From contig CAYLNK010000135.1 of NCBI GenBank assembly GCA_964384675.1, positions 1-15,765 of the forward strand: a DNA stretch of 15,765 bases, given 5' to 3'. Positions 12,829 through 15,765 of the stretch are shown here, piece after piece. Position numbers and translations under genes: made by a program. The notes under the pieces are model-generated. The model worked only from the letters and a program-made list of their open reading frames with translations, was not told the origin of the DNA and did no database searches. The stretch is from CAYLNK01 sp964384675. GTDB taxonomy: Bacteria; Acidobacteriota; Thermoanaerobaculia; UBA5066. Each line of letters opens with the position of its first letter. Positions within the stretch are counted from its first letter, which is position 1.

Positions 12829-15765
12829 TCAGCGGTCGAGGAACGCCTCCGCCCGCGCCGCGACCTCGGAGACCGCGGCCTGGTCGAGCCCGCCGGGGAC
12901 CGGTGGGAGGTCGCGACGCCGGTGGGCGGGACCGGCGAGGAGGTCGACGAGGCGGGCGAGCGCGCGACGCTTGCGGAAGAGGTCACGGGGCGCAGCGGCG
13001 TCGATCTCGAGCCACGCCTTCGCGAGCAGAGCGTGGCCCTGGAGGAGCTCGGACGCCCATAGGAGGCCGCGGTCGAGTAGGTCGATGACGCGCTGGGAAT
13101 CGCCCGCCCCGCCCGCGGCCGCCGCCTCCTTCATCGCGCCGAGGAGCCGCCCGAGGGGGGAGTCCGAGGGAGTCTCGGCCACGACCTCGAGGAGGAGCTT
13201 CGCGAGGTCGTCGACCTGACACTCGCCGTCGGCGTCCGCCCGGTTCGACTCGAGGAGGGTGAGGGCGGCGCGGGTCTCGCCGGTGCGCGCCAGGGCAACG
13301 GCGTGAAGGTGCCGGACGTGAGCGGGGAGAGACTCGGCGGCTTCGGGCGCCAGGCCCTCGATGGTCGCGAGGACGCGGTCCCACCGACCTTCACGCGCGT
13401 GCTCGCGGACGGCGGAGGTCACGGCGTACCGGTGTGCAGGAAAGCGCCGTCGGAGCTCGTGCTCCACTCGCTGCTCGAGGGCGTACGACGGTGTGATCCG
13501 TGCAAGCGCGCCGAGCAACGCCTCCAGCTCGTCGCCGTCTGAGGCGTTCCGCACGACCTCGTCGACGCGGGCCGTGAGCGCCGCCGCCGGAACGTCGACG
13601 AGAGTGCCGTACGTGGCGAGCGCCCTGGCGTTGGAGGCCCGGGACGTGGTCCGGCACCGGTAGTCGTCCTCGAGAGGTCTCCTCCCGGAAAAGGGGTCTC
13701 GACGGGCAAGGGCGCCGTCCCACCCGGGCCATCGTGTCCTCCGGAGGAGCGGGACGACCGTGAAGCGCTCGCCCCACCAGCAGGCGGCGGCGGCATGGCC
13801 GGACTCCGCGTCGGAAAGGAGCGCGGTCTCGGCCGGCGTGGCCGCCGCGGGCTCCCGCGGGTCGAGGTCCGCCGAGAACGAGTGGATCCGCGACTCCGTG
13901 CCTCCGACGGAGAGGACGAAGGCCGCTTCCTCGAGCCGAGCCGTCGCGATGCCGACCCTGTACGAGCCCGGGGCTCCCTCGATCGGCAGCTCGCGACGGA
14001 CCTCGGTCGCGACCCCCGGAACGACTTCGATGACGACGAGCTCTCCATCGTAGTCCCTGAGAGGGTCCGCCGGGTCTCGGCGAGGCCCCGCGAGCAGCAG
14101 TCCGTGACCGGCCGGCGCCGGCCCGGCACCCTCCACGTCGATGGGGATCGCGAAGGGCGCTGCCGTGGCGGGCAGCCCCTCGGCATCGAGGAGCCGGATC
14201 CGTCCCTCGTCCTCGACGACGACGAGAGACGAGGGCCCGAGGGCCGCGACCATGGGCGAGAGGTCGGACGCGACCTTCGTCCGGGCGCGACCGTTCTCCA
14301 GGTTGACGTGGAAGGTGAAGGGCCACCGGTCCGGCATCGTGCTGACCTCGATCCAGGCGAGGCGCGAGCCCGGGACGAGCGTCGTCGTCTCGACGATCGC
14401 ACCGGCGGGGAGCGCGGACGCGAGCGAGCCGGTGCGGGAGACCTCGCCCGTCTCGAGGTCGAGCTCGACGAAGCCCACCCGGTCGCCGATCACGGTCAGC
14501 CGGGACCCCTCCACGAGCGTCGTCTCGAAGTCTCCGGCAGCGTGGGGCAGCTTGAGCGAGAGGCGGCGGATGACCTGACCCCGGGGGACGTCGACGACCC
14601 GCACGAAGAGCCACGGCCCGTACACGCTGGTGAGGACCAGCTCGCGCCCGCCGGCTCCGAGCGCGATCCGGTGCGGGGTCGACGCGGCGTCGCCGTCGCA
14701 GTCGGCCAGCTCGTCCGCAGCGTGCGGTTCCGTCGAGATCGCGAGCCGGAGCGCGCGCCGCGCCTCCTCGCGGGCCCGCTCCTCGCGGCGCGTTCGCCTC
14801 GCCTCCTCCTCCCGCCGGAGCGCGCTCCTCACGACGACCAGCTCAGCGAGACCGTCGGTGTCGAGATCGCCCTTCCTCAGGCCGTCGAGGGCGGCGGCGG
14901 CGCCGTCGAGGTCCCCGGAGTCGAGCCGGGCTCGCGCGTCGTCGAGCGCGGCGCGGGCGAGGTCCGCCCTGACCGAGGCGAGCTTCTCCTCCGCGGCTCT
15001 CGCGAGGGCGCTGGCTCGGGGAAAGCGGGCCAGCGCGCGTTGATGCGACTCGAGGGCTCCGAGGACCGCGCCGGCGTCGCCTCCCTGCAGCGCGTCCTCG
15101 GCGGCCTTCAACGCGAGCGCCGCGTCCGCGGCGACCCTCGGCTTCTCGCCGGGATCGGCGGCGAGGACCTCGTCCAGCAGGGAGAGGATCCCCTGGCGCG
15201 CCGGGGCGCGCACGCGGAGGCGGAGCTCCGGCGGGAGCGCCGCATACGTCGCGAGCGCGACCGGGAGGTCCGGTCCGTCGAGTGCGGCCATGGTCGCGCG
15301 GACGGCGTCGTCGGCCGCCCGGGCCTCGAGCGCGTGACGGGCCGTGGCGAGGAGGTCTCGTACGCCGGGCGGCGGCGCCCCTTCCGAGAGAGCCTGTGAG
15401 AGGACGCGAACGGCCCGCGACGGGTCGCCTTCGTCGAGCGCGGCGCGTCCCTCGTGCTCGAGCGCGAGGGCGCGCTCCTTCCGGGAGGCCTCCTCGATCT
15501 CGCGCACGATCCGTCGCGCGACCGCGCTGTCGGGCCACCGGCGAAGGAGGTCCCTCGCGGCCTCGGCGGAGGCGTCCTTCGCACCTGCGGCGTGAAGCGC
15601 GAGCAGGGCTTCCTCGGCGGGCCTTCGCTCCTCCTGGCGGCGGCGCGCGAGGTCGTCCTCGAGCGAGCGGAGCGACGGCTCGGCCGGGTCCGCCCGCCGG
15701 GCGGCGTCGAGGACGTTCAGCGTGCCGGTCGCGTCGTGACTGATCGCGCCGCCGTCGCCGCCCGT
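12829..15765 (-). CDS. Large protein with helical repeats and a probable beta-propeller region (5' end beyond right edge)
   Basis: The frame is open from the stop at 12831-12829 to the last base, giving 978 residues with no N-terminus. The GTG at 15507 is not the start: the 86 codons before it are equally protein-like (SLEDDLARRRQEERRPAEEAL, DLLRRWPDSAVARRI). I do not recognise a named family. Visible organisation: about 320 residues of Ala/Leu/Arg-rich amphipathic helices in TPR-like units (for example GDPSRAVRVLSQAL, GDLDGAAAALDGL); a charged RREEEARRTRREERAREEARR coiled-coil segment near 320-344; roughly 360-720 of beta-strand blades with Gly/Asp turns (VGFVELDLETGEV, GRIRLLDAEG, DGELVVIEVV) suggesting a propeller; then a second helical-repeat region to the end (GRWDRVLATIEGL, GETRAALTLLES). 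A scaffold or sensor role is plausible, but function is unknown. It converges on the SDR gene, 9 bp apart. Confidence 0.85.
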   Translation of the reverse strand, partial: TGGDGGAISHDATGTLNVLDAARRADPAEPSLRSLEDDLARRRQEERRPAEEALLALHAAGAKDASAEAARDLLRRWPDSAVARRIVREIEEASRKERALALEHEGRAALDEGDPSRAVRVLSQALSEGAPPPGVRDLLATARHALEARAADDAVRATMAALDGPDLPVALATYAALPPELRLRVRAPARQGILSLLDEVLAADPGEKPRVAADAALALKAAEDALQGGDAGAVLGALESHQRALARFPRASALARAAEEKLASVRADLARAALDDARARLDSGDLDGAAAALDGLRKGDLDTDGLAELVVVRSALRREEEARRTRREERAREEARRALRLAISTEPHAADELADCDGDAASTPHRIALGAGGRELVLTSVYGPWLFVRVVDVPRGQVIRRLSLKLPHAAGDFETTLVEGSRLTVIGDRVGFVELDLETGEVSRTGSLASALPAGAIVETTTLVPGSRLAWIEVSTMPDRWPFTFHVNLENGRARTKVASDLSPMVAALGPSSLVVVEDEGRIRLLDAEGLPATAAPFAIPIDVEGAGPAPAGHGLLLAGPRRDPADPLRDYDGELVVIEVVPGVATEVRRELPIEGAPGSYRVGIATARLEEAAFVLSVGGTESRIHSFSADLDPREPAAATPAETALLSDAESGHAAAACWWGERFTVVPLLRRTRWPGWDGALARRDPFSGRRPLEDDYRCRTTSRASNARALATYGTLVDVPAAALTARVDEVVRNASDGDELEALLGALARITPSYALEQRVEHELRRRFPAHRYAVTSAVREHAREGRWDRVLATIEGLAPEAAESLPAHVRHLHAVALARTGETRAALTLLESNRADADGECQVDDLAKLLLEVVAETPSDSPLGRLLGAMKEAAAAGGAGDSQRVIDLLDRGLLWASELLQGHALLAKAWLEIDAAAPRDLFRKRRALARLVDLLAGPAHRRRDLPPVPGGLDQAAVSEVAARAEAFLDR

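Noticed and set aside
13795..15399. A 534-codon plus-strand frame opposite the large right-hand gene
   Set aside because: A shadow frame rich in Arg/Gly/Asp with no domains; codon pattern and domain-like structure favour the minus strand.
12829..15507. Start of the large right-hand gene at GTG 15507
   Set aside because: The frame continues without a stop to the window edge with equally protein-like sequence, so this GTG is internal and the gene is truncated by the window.
1..15765. tRNA, rRNA, CRISPR arrays, complete insertion sequences
   Set aside because: I looked for cloverleaf and T-arm motifs, regularly spaced repeats and transposase motifs and saw none. The only repeats of note are the nagZ-tail duplication and the vapBC scar.

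Overview
This is a GC-rich (by eye around 70%) bacterial chromosomal segment with short intergenic gaps and 4-bp GTGA gene overlaps. The many GTG starts, two large secreted DUF3857/transglutaminase-like proteins, a GT-C membrane glycosyltransferase and a large TPR/propeller-like protein suggest a soil or sediment lineage such as Acidobacteriota. That placement is inference from gene content; no rRNA or lineage marker is present.

Layout. Positions 1-4022 are housekeeping: the 5' part of tsaB (minus), then divergently mutS and a translationally coupled nagZ (plus). Positions about 4023-5301 look like an acquired segment. It holds a FitAB/VapBC-type toxin-antitoxin pair (minus) with a clear palindromic operator, then about 500 bp without a convincing gene. 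It is bounded by a 62-bp direct repeat (60/62 identical) of the 3' end of nagZ, so the nagZ stop and C-terminal codons occur at both edges. This resembles integration at a gene 3' end with the end rebuilt, although no intact integrase is present.

Positions 5320-9269 (minus) are a two-gene overlapping operon of exported DUF3857-type proteins. The downstream one keeps a Cys-His-Asp transglutaminase triad; the upstream paralogue appears to have lost all three residues. Positions 9270-9500 hold the operon's start region and a roughly 100-bp scar of a second VapBC locus, in which the vapC tail is joined to the middle of vapB by a deletion. Positions 9501-11228 (plus) encode a polytopic GT-C glycosyltransferase related to the AftB-like family. 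Positions 11220-12819 are a divergent TetR regulator/SDR pair with an AT-rich shared control region containing an operator-like palindrome inside a recognisable plus-strand promoter. The SDR seems to lack the usual catalytic Tyr and Lys. From 12829 to the right edge (minus) runs one very long, incomplete gene for a protein with helical-repeat, probable beta-propeller and helical-repeat regions.

The most interesting points are the nagZ-tail duplication around the toxin-antitoxin cassette, the second degraded cassette about 5 kb away, and two probable pseudoenzymes. I did not find a convincing wholly new multi-gene system; the DUF3857 active/inactive pair is the nearest candidate.
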